A stretch of DNA of 64,000 nucleotides from Chryseobacterium sp. 3008163 (GCF_003669035.1 NZ_CP033070.1:2108001-2172000), one strand, 5' to 3'; positions 9,733 through 18,020 are shown, numbered from the stretch's first letter. Translations and numbers: made by a program. Notes: a model not told the origin generated them from the letters alone.

Positions 9733-10164
9733 ATGGATCTTTACAAAATTTTACTGAGCGCCCACAAAGGTTTTGCCTATCTGGAGCTTGCTTTAACTGC
9801 TTTATTTATCATCGCACTCTTAACAGTAATGTTCGGATACAGCGGTAAAGTAAATAAATTTCTGAAAAAAATCACGCTTTTTACCATGATTTTCTTTCAC
9901 GTACAATTCTTAATCGGTATTGTAATGCTGATTATGAATTTCACAAAAGGTTTAGACATGGGATCAGTAATGAAAAATGCTGATTTAAGATTTCAATATG
10001 TAGAGCACCCATTTTCTATGTTGATCGCTGCAGTTTTGATGACCATCATCAATAAAAAAGTAAAATCTAATGACACCATTTCTTTAGGAATTGTGATTAT
10101 GGGATTGATCGCAGTAGGTTTATTTGCATTTGCATTTCCATGGACAAGAGTCTTTGGAGCTTAA
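9733..10164 (+). CDS. Four-helix integral membrane protein of unknown function
   Basis: A 143-residue protein with four predicted membrane segments (about residues 17-36, 47-69, 93-108, 118-137). Each of the first three helix regions has one histidine in or at its edge (H11, H56, H92). That pattern is compatible with haem b binding, but it is only suggestive. I recognise a conserved flavobacterial membrane family but no assigned role. It sits 32 bases before asd and probably shares its transcript. Confidence 0.75.
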   Translation: MDLYKILLSAHKGFAYLELALTALFIIALLTVMFGYSGKVNKFLKKITLFTMIFFHVQFLIGIVMLIMNFTKGLDMGSVMKNADLRFQYVEHPFSMLIAAVLMTIINKKVKSNDTISLGIVIMGLIAVGLFAFAFPWTRVFGA

Positions 10165-10196
10165 TTATATATTAACTTAATAATTTTATTTATTCA

Positions 10197-11189
10197 ATGA
10201 AAGTAGCTGTAGTAGGTTCAACAGGAATGGTTGGACAAGTGATGCTTAAAGTTCTCGAAGAGAGAAGTTTCCCTGTAACAGAATTAATTCCGGTAGCTTC
10301 GGAAAGATCTATTGGTAAACAGGTGAAGTATAAACAGGTAGATTACACTATCGTAAGCATCGACGACGCTATAGCTGCCAAACCTGACATCGCAATTTTT
10401 TCTGCAGGTGGTTCAACTTCTTTAGAATACGCACCAAAATTTGCAGAAGCAGGAATTACAGTAATCGATAATTCTTCAGCATGGAGAATGGATCCCACTA
10501 AAAAATTAGTTGTTCCGGAAATCAATGCAGATGTTTTGACAAAAGAAGACAAGATTATTGCGAATCCGAACTGTTCTACTATTCAGTTGGTGATGGTTTT
10601 AGGTCCGTTGAATAAAAAATATGATTTAAAAAGAGTCGTTGTTTCTACATATCAGTCTGTAACAGGAACCGGTAAAGCAGCCGTTGATCAGTTGAATGCT
10701 GAAATCGCTGGTGATGATTCTGTTGCTAAAGTATATCCTTATCAAATCTTCAAAAATGCATTGCCACACTGCGACGTATTTTCTGATGACGATTATACGA
10801 AAGAAGAAATTAAATTAATGAAAGAGCCTAAAAAGATTTTGGGTGACGATACATTTAATTTAACAGCAACTGCTGTAAGAGTTCCGGTACAGGGAGGTCA
10901 TTCTGAAAGTGTCAACATCGAATTTGAAAACGAATTTGAATTAGAAGAAGTAAGAAAAATCTTATCAGAAACTCCTGGAGTAATCGTAATGGATAACGTA
11001 AAAAACAACGAATATCCAATGCCACTCTACTCAGAAGGAAAAGACGAAGTTTTCGTAGGAAGAATCCGAAGAGATCTCTCACAGCCGAAAACACTCAACC
11101 TCTGGATTGTAGCAGACAATCTGCGAAAAGGCGCTGCAACCAACGCAGTACAGATTGCAGAATACTTAGTAGCAAACAACTTAGTATAA
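10197..11189 (+). CDS. asd: Aspartate-semialdehyde dehydrogenase
   Basis: A 330-residue NADPH-dependent enzyme that reduces aspartyl phosphate to aspartate semialdehyde, the branch point to lysine/diaminopimelate, threonine and methionine. The N-terminal Rossmann motif is VVGSTGMVGQVML. The catalytic Cys is residue 126 in ANPNCSTIQ. The VPVQGGHSES segment carries the conserved active-site residues, and GRIRRDLS...LWIVADNLRKGAATNAVQIAE is the family C-terminus. Length is normal. It lies directly downstream of the membrane protein at 9733. Confidence 0.96.
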   Translation: MKVAVVGSTGMVGQVMLKVLEERSFPVTELIPVASERSIGKQVKYKQVDYTIVSIDDAIAAKPDIAIFSAGGSTSLEYAPKFAEAGITVIDNSSAWRMDPTKKLVVPEINADVLTKEDKIIANPNCSTIQLVMVLGPLNKKYDLKRVVVSTYQSVTGTGKAAVDQLNAEIAGDDSVAKVYPYQIFKNALPHCDVFSDDDYTKEEIKLMKEPKKILGDDTFNLTATAVRVPVQGGHSESVNIEFENEFELEEVRKILSETPGVIVMDNVKNNEYPMPLYSEGKDEVFVGRIRRDLSQPKTLNLWIVADNLRKGAATNAVQIAEYLVANNLV

Positions 11190-11201
11190 CCTAACAAAAA
11201 G

Positions 11202-11230
11202 AAAAGAGTCTCCAAAAGAGATTCTTTTTT
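11202..11230 (+). terminator. Rho-independent terminator of asd
   Basis: AAAAGAGTCTC / GAGATTCTTTT stem with one G-U pair, 5-base loop and a T run, 13 bases after the asd stop. Confidence 0.8.
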
Positions 11231-11368
11231 TATCGAATATTTATTGAGTAGATTGGATTTGGTTTATAGTTGCCAGTTTCAATCAGTTCCGAATATAACA
11301 ACTTAGCAAAGGATAGGATAAAATTCTATCAAAAAAACGTCGCGAGACATTTAAATTTATAAAGAAAA

Positions 11369-12364
11369 ATGACAACAAAAAATACCAATCAAGATAAAAT
11401 AGGTTTCCAAAAGCTCATTGCTGTTTTTGGGATCATTTTATTCGTCGGAAAAATCATCGCATGGAAACTTACAAATTCCGATGCCGTATTTTCTGATGCC
11501 ATGGAAAGTATCGTAAATGTCATCAGTGCTTTTATGGGATTGTATTCCTTACATTTAGCATCAAAACCCAAAGACGAAGATCATCCTTACGGTCATGGTA
11601 AAGTAGAATTTGTCACCGCCGGAATAGAAGGCGCATTGATCGCGATTGCCGGAATTATGATCATCTACGAAGGTATCAACAGCTTGGTGACTGGAAGAGT
11701 TTTAAAAGGGCTCGATTGGGGAATTGCGATCATTGCCGTTACCGCAATTATTAATTATTTATTAGGATACATATCTATTAAAAAAGGCGAAAAACAAAAT
11801 TCTCTTGTTCTTATCGCTTCCGGAAAACATTTACAATCCGACACATTTACCACTTTAGGCGTTGTGGTCAGTTTGATCATCGTTTACTTCACCAAAATAT
11901 ATTGGATTGATTCTGTGGTTGCCTTGATTTTTGGCTTCTACATCATATTTGTAGGTTACAAAATCGTCCGCAAATCATTAAGCGGGATTATGGATGAGCA
12001 AAATCCAGAACTACTCAATAGCATCATCGATTTATTAGAAAAAAACAGACATACAGAATGGATCGACATTCACAACATGAAAATCCAGCAATTTGGCGCC
12101 TCTCTCCACATCGATGCCCACATCACTCTGCCTTGGTATTACAGCCTTCGTGATGCTCATAACGAAATGGAAAAAGTCATTCTCCTTTTAGCCAAAAACA
12201 CAAAAAGAACGGTTGAATTTAATTTCCACATGGATGACTGCAGACCGATTTCCTGCCCTGTTTGTCAGATTATGGACTGCCCTGTTCGCGAACAGCCTTT
12301 TACCAAAAAAGTAAAATGGACTGCAGATAACGTGACCAGAGTAGAAAAGCATACTATTAACTAG
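11369..12364 (+). CDS. Cation diffusion facilitator family transporter
   Basis: A 331-residue inner-membrane divalent-metal/proton antiporter. Six transmembrane helices carry the paired metal sites: SDAMESIVNV in TM2 and HLQSDTFTTLGV in TM5. The motif DEDHPYGHGKVEFV belongs to the TM2-TM3 loop. A cytoplasmic ferredoxin-like domain follows (residues ~215-290, HNMKIQQFGASLHIDAHI). The tail is unusual: a Cys/His-rich C-terminus (FHMDDCRPISCPVCQIMDC) of about 40 residues that could bind metal. The likely exported ions are zinc, iron or manganese. It appears monocistronic. Confidence 0.92.
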   Translation: MTTKNTNQDKIGFQKLIAVFGIILFVGKIIAWKLTNSDAVFSDAMESIVNVISAFMGLYSLHLASKPKDEDHPYGHGKVEFVTAGIEGALIAIAGIMIIYEGINSLVTGRVLKGLDWGIAIIAVTAIINYLLGYISIKKGEKQNSLVLIASGKHLQSDTFTTLGVVVSLIIVYFTKIYWIDSVVALIFGFYIIFVGYKIVRKSLSGIMDEQNPELLNSIIDLLEKNRHTEWIDIHNMKIQQFGASLHIDAHITLPWYYSLRDAHNEMEKVILLLAKNTKRTVEFNFHMDDCRPISCPVCQIMDCPVREQPFTKKVKWTADNVTRVEKHTIN

Positions 12365-12391
12365 TTATTTCAATACAAGTTACAGCATTTT

Positions 12392-12502
12392 TTAGGAGTC
12401 ATTTGCGGCTCTCCGCTCATACTCCTCACACAGCCGCTTATCTATAGCTACTCCAATTTTGCCAAAGCTTGCTGTGGGGTAACCGCTGCGATCCGGGCTA
12501 TC
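12392..12502 (-). repeat. Candidate dispersed intergenic element (SPDRSG-type)
   Basis: A visibly GC-richer island in an otherwise AT-rich 243-base gap. Read on the minus strand it starts GATAGCCCGGATCGCAGCGG and stays open for 36 codons (SPDRSGYPTASFGKIG...EEYERRAANDS, then stop), but it has no start codon or ribosome-binding context. From memory, flavobacterial genomes carry many intergenic elements that begin TAGCCC(G/T)GATxGxAGCGG and encode a similar SPDxSG string. I cannot verify that here. It is not a normal gene. Confidence 0.45.
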
Positions 12503-12607
12503 AGAACGTTTCCTCAATATAATTAGGGGACGGTTTACAGTTCGAAAATCTTCCTCAAACCGTTATCTAAAAATATTCACAGGAATTCAAACTTAGGAAT
12601 TTAGTTT

Positions 12608-13054
12608 TTATAAACTTTGGTTGCTCCTTAGTAAAATCTGTTTTCTGTAGTAAAACAACGGAACTATCAAAAGCAAAATCAAAGGTTGAATTACAAACCT
12701 TCTCATATAGAAAGAAAAAAGATACCCTACATCAAATCGGTCATAAATGCAGTACAGATATATCGGGAAAGTAATCGCAAAAACAATAGACATTAATAAC
12801 GCTCCTTGTATCGTCCATTCTTTATTTTTAAACAAAAAATGAATGATTATACACGAGAAAAAAAGATTTAAAACAAATCTCAATACATGGCTGAGAATTA
12901 ACTTCCCCCATTCAAATTCAGGGAAATTAATATTCTTATTTGCTGCGTGGAAATAATCCAGAAAAGGATCATAGAAAATCTCATCTTCCACCATTCTTAC
13001 ACCAACTAGTCCGAAAACTCCGGCAACGACCAAAAACCAACTAAGAATTTTCAT
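12608..13054 (-). CDS. Exosortase F system-associated membrane protein
   Basis: A 148-residue protein with four or five hydrophobic segments. The N-terminus WFLVVAGVFGLVGVRMVEDEIFYDPFLDYFHA and the motif FPEFEWGKLILSHVLRF match the small membrane protein family that accompanies exosortase F in Bacteroidota. Its start overlaps the end of xrtF by 14 bases, so the two are translationally coupled. Its molecular role is not known; a helper of the exosortase is inferred from strict co-occurrence. Confidence 0.85.
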   Translation of the reverse strand: MKILSWFLVVAGVFGLVGVRMVEDEIFYDPFLDYFHAANKNINFPEFEWGKLILSHVLRFVLNLFFSCIIIHFLFKNKEWTIQGALLMSIVFAITFPIYLYCIYDRFDVGYLFSFYMRRFVIQPLILLLIVPLFYYRKQILLRSNQSL

Positions 13055-13571
13055 TTTTTAAAGCAAAAAATTTAATCCATATCATCCAAAGAATCACTAC
13101 ACTTCCATAAATTATAGCTGGAAAAACATAATCATGAGCGATTTTATTATATTGTGAATAGTCACGGGTTACAATATTTAACCCTGCAATTCTTAAAATA
13201 TTCATGATGTATAACGCCACGAGACCGGCAACAATAAAAACGAAAGTTTTAGTTCCTTTATAAAAAGCAAATACAAAAGCTACAAAAAGAATAATCACAG
13301 AAACCGCATTACATCCCTCTACCATTCTTGTTACCGTCTTATCTTTAACATAAAAATACATCTGCTCGTTAGGAACATCATCATACAGTCGAGAAGGGTA
13401 ATTTAATGCATTCTGCACAAGTACAACATGATCAGCAATCAATCGGGAAAAAGGATCAAGACCTTGCGCTTTGAAGCTGTTCAGATAAAACTGATACCCA
13501 AAAAGCAACACCAAATAAATGATGATGAAGCGCAACAGAATCCCCAAAACAGGCTTAAAGTCCTTTAGCAT
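13041..13571 (-). CDS. xrtF: Exosortase family protein XrtF
   Basis: A 176-residue polytopic inner-membrane protein of the exosortase/archaeosortase superfamily, which cleaves and probably transfers C-terminal sorting signals. The catalytic triad is visible: Cys87 in VEGCNAVSV, Arg127 in NILRIAGL and His146 in AHDYVFPAIIYG. It is short, lacking the extra helices of proteobacterial EpsH, as expected of XrtF. It is the first gene of a two-gene minus-strand operon and is divergent from the amgK-like gene. No obvious XrtF substrate with a matching C-terminal signal is adjacent. Confidence 0.9.
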   Translation of the reverse strand: MLKDFKPVLGILLRFIIIYLVLLFGYQFYLNSFKAQGLDPFSRLIADHVVLVQNALNYPSRLYDDVPNEQMYFYVKDKTVTRMVEGCNAVSVIILFVAFVFAFYKGTKTFVFIVAGLVALYIMNILRIAGLNIVTRDYSQYNKIAHDYVFPAIIYGSVVILWMIWIKFFALKNENS

Positions 13572-13603
13572 AATGCAAAGATAAAAATTCGACTGTAAAT
13601 TAG

Positions 13604-13611
13604 TATATTTG
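13604..13611 (+). promoter_or_regulatory. -7 promoter box (TATATTTG) for the amgK-like gene
   Basis: TAnnTTTG box ending 10 bases before the ATG at 13622, in the 50-base divergent gap between xrtF and the kinase gene. The leader would be very short. Confidence 0.5.
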
Positions 13612-13621
13612 TTTCCATATT

Positions 13622-14640
13622 ATGACTTCTGAAAACGCAAAAAGATTTTTTGAGAACCATTTTGGCGAAAAATCAACTGAATTTGTCACATTAGCTCAAA
13701 GCGGATCTGCAAGAGTCAATTTTCTGGCTCAAAATCAAACCGGAAAATATATCATTACCTACAACGAAAATATTCCCGAAAATGGAAGTTTTCTTTACTT
13801 TTCAGAAATATTTTCAGATTTAAATCTTAACACTCCGAAAATATTTACGGTATCTGATGACAAAAAAATGTACATCCAAGAATTCTTGGGAAGTCAAACT
13901 TTTTCAGACATCATTGCGAAAGAAGGTTTGTCAGAAAATGTAAAATCTTTGGTAAAGCAGGCTTTAGAAAAACTTTTTAATCTGCAAATTCTCACACAGA
14001 ATACAATAGATTTCACCCAGGCTTTTGAATACGAAAGTTATGATGAATTACCTGTGATGCACGATTTATACTATTTCAAAAATTTTATTGCTGATGTTTT
14101 GGAGTTGGAATATCATAAGTCTACTTTATTAAAAGAATTCAAAAAATTGTCAACCTCATCGAAAATCTTGAACCGAAAGGCTTAATGATTAGAGATTTTC
14201 AGGCAAGGAATATTATGGTGAATGACAAGAATGAAGTTTCATTTATCGATTATCAATCAGCGATGAAAGGTCCTTTAATGTACGATGTGATTTCATTTCT
14301 GTTTCAGGCGAAAGCCAATTTTCCTGAAGATTTAAAAAACGAAATGCTTGAATTTTACATTCAACAGTTTGAAAATAAGGAAACTCAATTTCAACTAAAA
14401 AATTCGGTTAAACCAATTCAATTGATGAGATTCTTACAAGTTTTGGGAGCTTACGGTTTCCGTGGTTTGATTCAAAAAAAGCAACATTTTATCGCCAGTA
14501 TCGACAAAGGAATAGAAAATATTACATCATTTTCAAACAATTGGGAAGAAATGAAAAATTATCCTGAGTTAAAAAAAGTAATCGAACAGTTGAGTTTGGA
14601 TAAAACTAAATTTAAAATTGAAGAAATATTGAACCATTAA
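13622..14640 (+). pseudogene. amgK: AmgK-like amino-sugar kinase, split by an apparent 1-base deletion
   Basis: Two frames together make a 339-residue aminoglycoside-phosphotransferase-fold protein, the length of known AmgK (anomeric N-acetylmuramate/N-acetylglucosamine kinase). The N-lobe lies in the first frame, which stops at 14185. The catalytic loop IRDFQARNIM, the metal-binding SFIDYQSAMKGP and the C-lobe lie in the second. The shift falls at the A6 run 14141-14146: one more A gives a continuous EFKKIVNLIENLEPKGL. I therefore read it as a sequencing error, not a dead gene. The MurU-like partner gene is at 15776. The stop codon lies inside an inverted repeat that flanks the next gene, so the C-terminus may be altered. 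Confidence 0.8.
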
Positions 14641-14642
14641 GA
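14631..14642 (+). repeat. Left arm of inverted repeat bracketing the GxxExxY gene
   Basis: GAACCATTAAGA, the exact reverse complement of TCTTAATGGTTC at 15192-15203. Similarity continues imperfectly inward (TAAGAATTATTAAG...AATCTAAA here, against TAAGATATTTTAAG...AATCTAAA read from the other side). The arm overlaps the stop codon of the kinase gene. Confidence 0.65.
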
Positions 14643-14727
14643 GAATGAAAGTCTTAAGAATTATTAAGTAAAATCTAAAGATTTTTTAAGCAAGAACTTT
14701 TAAATTTGTTTAAAACAAATTTTACAA

Positions 14728-15132
14728 ATGACGAAAAAACAGATCACTCAATTATCATATGAAATTACAGGATTAGCCATTAAAGTGCATAGAACATTAG
14801 GAGCCGGACTTTTAGAAAGCATCTACGAAAAGTGTTTAGTACATGAACTTAATAAAAATGGATATGAAGTAATACAGCAAGTAAAAATTCCCATAAACTA
14901 TGACGAAATTACAATCGATGCTGACTTGAAAATCGACTTGCTTGTAAATGATTGTATTATTGTAGAATTAAAAGCCATAGAACAATTACTTCCTATACAT
15001 GAAGCTCAGTTACTGACGTACATGAAAATTTTAAAGAAACCACAAGGTTTATTGATTAATTTTTTCACTGATAACATCACAAAATCTTTAAAACCATTTG
15101 TTAATGAATATTTTAGATCATTACCAGACTAA
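14728..15132 (+). CDS. GxxExxY family protein (PD-(D/E)XK-like)
   Basis: A 134-residue protein with the name-giving motif GAGLLESIYEKCL (residues 27-39) and a nuclease-like core IDADLKIDLLVNDCIIVELKA, matching the D-x(n)-E-x-K arrangement of the PDDEXK_3 family. The biological role is undescribed. It sits between kinase and RapZ-like genes that otherwise form a functional set, and it is enclosed by a 12-base perfect inverted repeat and AT-rich TTAAG-containing flanks. This suggests that it arrived as a separate cassette. Confidence 0.85.
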   Translation: MTKKQITQLSYEITGLAIKVHRTLGAGLLESIYEKCLVHELNKNGYEVIQQVKIPINYDEITIDADLKIDLLVNDCIIVELKAIEQLLPIHEAQLLTYMKILKKPQGLLINFFTDNITKSLKPFVNEYFRSLPD

Positions 15133-15191
15133 TCAGCATATCGCTTAATTTAGATTTATCTAATCCTTAAAATATCTTATAAACTAAAACA

Positions 15192-15203
15192 TCTTAATGG
15201 TTC
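15192..15203 (+). repeat. Right arm of inverted repeat bracketing the GxxExxY gene
   Basis: TCTTAATGGTTC, the exact reverse complement of 14631-14642, 60 bases after the GxxExxY stop. A related string (ACTAAAAC then TTAATGGTT) recurs at 35253-35269. Confidence 0.65.
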
Positions 15204-15274
15204 AAAAAATTTAAAGAAATTAAATGATTTAAATCAATCATCATTTATCAACCATCAATTATAAAAATTTAAAT

Positions 15275-15685
15275 ATGCTACACATAGACATCCATAGTTT
15301 TTCATACAAAAAAGGAGGCATTCCCAAAGACGATTCAGGTAATGGAGGGGGTTTTACTTTCGACTGCCGCGGGATTTTAAACCCGGGAAGAGTGGAAGAA
15401 TATAAAATTCAGACCGGAAATGACATCGGTGTTCAGGAATATCTTGAAACGAAAACCGACATGCCGAAATTTTTAGAGCTAATTAAAAGCATGGTTTCCA
15501 TCAATATCGACAACTATTTGGGCAGAGGTTTTGAAAACTTACAAATCAACTTCGGATGTACTGGCGGACAACACAGATCGGTATATTCTGCTATAAAAAT
15601 CGCTCATTTTATTGAAGAAAAATATGGCGAAAAAGTAGAAATTAGTCTTCATCATGACGAACAGCACCAACTTAATAATAGGTAA
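15275..15685 (+). CDS. Stand-alone RapZ C-terminal-domain protein
   Basis: A 136-residue protein matching only the C-terminal half of RapZ (about 130 residues in Escherichia coli). Key landmarks are IHSFSYKKGGIP, FDCRGILNPGR and the signature GCTGGQHRSVY, which in RapZ lines the glucosamine-6-phosphate/RNA-binding region. The N-terminal P-loop ATPase domain is absent and nothing upstream encodes it. It lies between AmgK-like and MurU-like genes, which supports a role in amino-sugar sensing or metabolism. That role is inferred; the E. coli function as an sRNA adapter need not apply. Confidence 0.88.
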   Translation: MLHIDIHSFSYKKGGIPKDDSGNGGGFTFDCRGILNPGRVEEYKIQTGNDIGVQEYLETKTDMPKFLELIKSMVSINIDNYLGRGFENLQINFGCTGGQHRSVYSAIKIAHFIEEKYGEKVEISLHHDEQHQLNNR

Positions 15686-15775
15686 TAAATAATGTGCAAT
15701 AAGTAATATCTTTAGCTCCGCTATAGTTATTTAATATTCAAATTATTCATTACCAATTACTCATTACCCATACTT

Positions 15776-16489
15776 ATGAAGGCATTAATTTTTGCAGCAG
15801 GAAAAGGAACCCGACTGAAACCCTTTACAGATCATCATCCGAAAGCTTTGGCTAAAGTAAACGGCATTCCGCTTTTGGAAAGAAATATTACCTACCTAAA
15901 AGGTTTTGGCATTAATGATTTTGTGATTAATGTGCATCATTTTGGTGAGCAGATTGTAGATTTCCTGAAGAAAAATAATAATTTTAATTGTAAAATTGAA
16001 GTTTCAGATGAGTCTGAAGAACTTTTGGAAACTGGTGGTGGTTTGGTTTTTGCTAAAAAATTTCTTGATCATGGCGAAGATTTTATCATCATGAACGCTG
16101 ATATTCTTACAGACATCAACATAAATAATTTAGTAGAATACCACAAGAAGATTAAAGATTTTGCTACTTTAGCAGTATCGGACAGAGAAAGTTCGCGTAA
16201 GTTATTATTCAACGACGATTTGGTTTTAAGGGGTTGGCTTAATGTGCAAACAGGCGAACAACGATTGGCAGAGTTTAACAAGGGATTTAAGCCTTACGCA
16301 TTCAGTGGTGTGCACTGCATTAACCCTGTTATTTTTGACAAAATTAAACGAACAGGGAAATTTTCTGTGATGGAAGAATATCTGGATCTGATGCAGACCG
16401 AAAAAATTCATGGTTTTCTGCACGACAGTATTCTGATCGATGTAGGAAGACCGGCATCTGTGATAGAAGCCGAAAAATATTTTAAATAA
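15776..16489 (+). CDS. murU: MurU-like sugar-1-phosphate nucleotidyltransferase
   Basis: A 237-residue NTP-transferase. The N-terminal pyrophosphorylase signature AGKGTRLKPFTDHHPKALA is followed by GGLVFAKKFL, the metal-binding IIMNADILTD, and SGVHCINP and IDVGRPASV near the C-terminus. Length fits MurU (~225), which converts MurNAc-1-phosphate to UDP-MurNAc in cell-wall recycling. The neighbouring AmgK-like kinase makes this the most likely assignment, but a hexose-1-phosphate nucleotidyltransferase of another specificity is possible. It ends 6 bases before the LOG gene, so they are co-transcribed. Confidence 0.82.
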   Translation: MKALIFAAGKGTRLKPFTDHHPKALAKVNGIPLLERNITYLKGFGINDFVINVHHFGEQIVDFLKKNNNFNCKIEVSDESEELLETGGGLVFAKKFLDHGEDFIIMNADILTDININNLVEYHKKIKDFATLAVSDRESSRKLLFNDDLVLRGWLNVQTGEQRLAEFNKGFKPYAFSGVHCINPVIFDKIKRTGKFSVMEEYLDLMQTEKIHGFLHDSILIDVGRPASVIEAEKYFK

Positions 16490-16495
16490 AAGACA

Positions 16496-17248
16496 ATGGG
16501 AATTGAAGGAAGCAGGGATGAAAGTTTACAAAATCCTGAATTAGATATCAACGAATCAATATTACACAATAGTTTCAGACAAAAAACATGGGACGAAATC
16601 GTAACCAAAGACAGCTGGATGGTTTTCAAAATCATGGCAGAATTTGTGGATGGTTATGAAAGAATGGCAAAAATTGGACCCTGTGTTTCTATTTTCGGAT
16701 CAGCAAGATTAAAGCCTGAAAGTAAATATTATCAGATGGCAGCTGAAATCGCTGAAAAAATCACTAAAGTTGGTTTCGGAATCATCACCGGGGGCGGTCC
16801 CGGAATTATGGAAGCCGGTAATAAAGGCGCTTTCAACGCACAGGGAAAATCTATAGGACTCAATATTGATTTACCCTTTGAACAGCATTTCAATCCTTAC
16901 ATCAACAAAATGTACTCGCTTAATTTCGATTATTTCTTCGTAAGAAAAGTGATGTTTGTAAAGTATTCTCAGGGGTTTATCGTGATGCCGGGAGGTTTTG
17001 GAACTTTGGATGAACTGACGGAGGCGATTACTTTAATCCAAACCAATAAAATCGGAAAGTTCCCTATTGTTCTGGTCGGTTCAGAGTTTTGGGGTGGTTT
17101 GCTTGATTGGTTTAAAGATACTTTGCTAAAAGAAGGAATGATTTCGGCGGATGACCTTGAGCTCTATCGTGTGGTAGATACAGCAGACGAAGCTGTGGAG
17201 CACATCAAATCTTTTTATGAAAAGTATGCGGTGAATGTTAACTTTTAA
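16496..17248 (+). CDS. LOG family / TIGR00730 Rossmann-fold protein
   Basis: A 250-residue cytoplasmic protein of the LOG family (formerly lysine-decarboxylase-like). It has SIFGSARL, the nucleotide-binding GGGPGIMEAGNKGA and the family signature PGGFGTLDE with catalytic Glu. Characterised relatives hydrolyse nucleoside 5'-monophosphates to base and ribose 5-phosphate (cytokinin-activating enzyme in plants). The 50-residue N-terminal extension rich in charged residues is common in the longer bacterial subgroup. It is last in the murU transcript. Confidence 0.9.
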   Translation: MGIEGSRDESLQNPELDINESILHNSFRQKTWDEIVTKDSWMVFKIMAEFVDGYERMAKIGPCVSIFGSARLKPESKYYQMAAEIAEKITKVGFGIITGGGPGIMEAGNKGAFNAQGKSIGLNIDLPFEQHFNPYINKMYSLNFDYFFVRKVMFVKYSQGFIVMPGGFGTLDELTEAITLIQTNKIGKFPIVLVGSEFWGGLLDWFKDTLLKEGMISADDLELYRVVDTADEAVEHIKSFYEKYAVNVNF

Positions 17249-17255
17249 TTGGCAT

Positions 17256-17263
17256 TATATTTG
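17256..17263 (+). promoter_or_regulatory. -7 promoter box (TATATTTG)
   Basis: TAnnTTTG box starting seven bases after the LOG gene end, 44 bases before the DUF6702 gene. It suggests separate transcription of that gene. Confidence 0.45.
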
Positions 17264-17307
17264 AGCAAATTTTATTTACTAAGATGATTAACAATCAATA
17301 AATTAAG

Positions 17308-17778
17308 ATGAAAAAATTTTTATACATATCCGGTATTCTATCACTATTTGCACTCATGAGTTTCATGGCGGCAGATTTCTTCTCATCAATGACGAAAGTC
17401 GACTATATTGATGGCAGCAAAACGCTGAAGTTTACTACAAAGATGAATACCAGTCATATTTCGGATGCAATCAAAATCAACCGCAGCACGGCAGGTTTTG
17501 AAGCCGAAGTGAAGAAATATGTAAACAACAATTTTGATGTTTATGTAAATGGATCTCCCAAAACCCTAACTTTCACAGGAAGTCAGGTAAGCGGAGAAAC
17601 TGTATGGGTCTATTTTGAAACAAGCGGTGTTTCGGAGGTGAGCAATTTAAAGATTAAAAACACGATTCTTTTAAGTGCTTTCCCAAAACAAATTAACCTT
17701 GTGAATATTGCCTATAAAGGATCTCAAAAAACCATGAATTTCCAACGAGGAAAAGAGGTGAATGAGGTTTCATTTTAA
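17308..17778 (+). CDS. DUF6702 family secreted protein
   Basis: A 156-residue protein with a signal peptide or membrane anchor (residues 1-22) and a single all-beta domain. Landmarks are FHSSMTKVDY-like FSSMTKVDYIDG, LKFTTKMNTSHISDAI, and the end ILLSAFPKQINLVNI. This resembles the flavobacterial DUF6702 family, whose function is unknown. A terminator follows. Confidence 0.75.
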   Translation: MKKFLYISGILSLFALMSFMAADFFSSMTKVDYIDGSKTLKFTTKMNTSHISDAIKINRSTAGFEAEVKKYVNNNFDVYVNGSPKTLTFTGSQVSGETVWVYFETSGVSEVSNLKIKNTILLSAFPKQINLVNIAYKGSQKTMNFQRGKEVNEVSF

Positions 17779-17804
17779 TAAGAATTTTTAGTTTAAACTA
17801 TATG

Positions 17805-17830
17805 ACCACTGCTTTTGCGGTGGTTTTTTG
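17805..17830 (+). terminator. Rho-independent terminator after the DUF6702 gene
   Basis: ACCACTGC / GCGGTGGT stem with one G-U pair, TTTT loop, then a T run. Confidence 0.85.
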
Positions 17831-18020
17831 TTTTTAGACCCCCATTATTCTGATTTAATTAAATTATTTTAAAATCAATTTACTTACTTCAATTACATGA
17901 ATTATATTTAAACCTGATTATTCGTCATCATTTTTCGATTTTCGCTATCTTAAAAACCATCAATTAGCTTTGATCATAAGAATTAGACAGAATTGAACAA
18001 TTAAAAACTCAAAACTTTCA

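Noticed and set aside
12500..12570. Extending the GC-rich element as a true minus-strand gene
   Set aside because: The frame continues upstream for about 20 codons but meets a stop with no ATG, GTG or TTG in a reasonable context.
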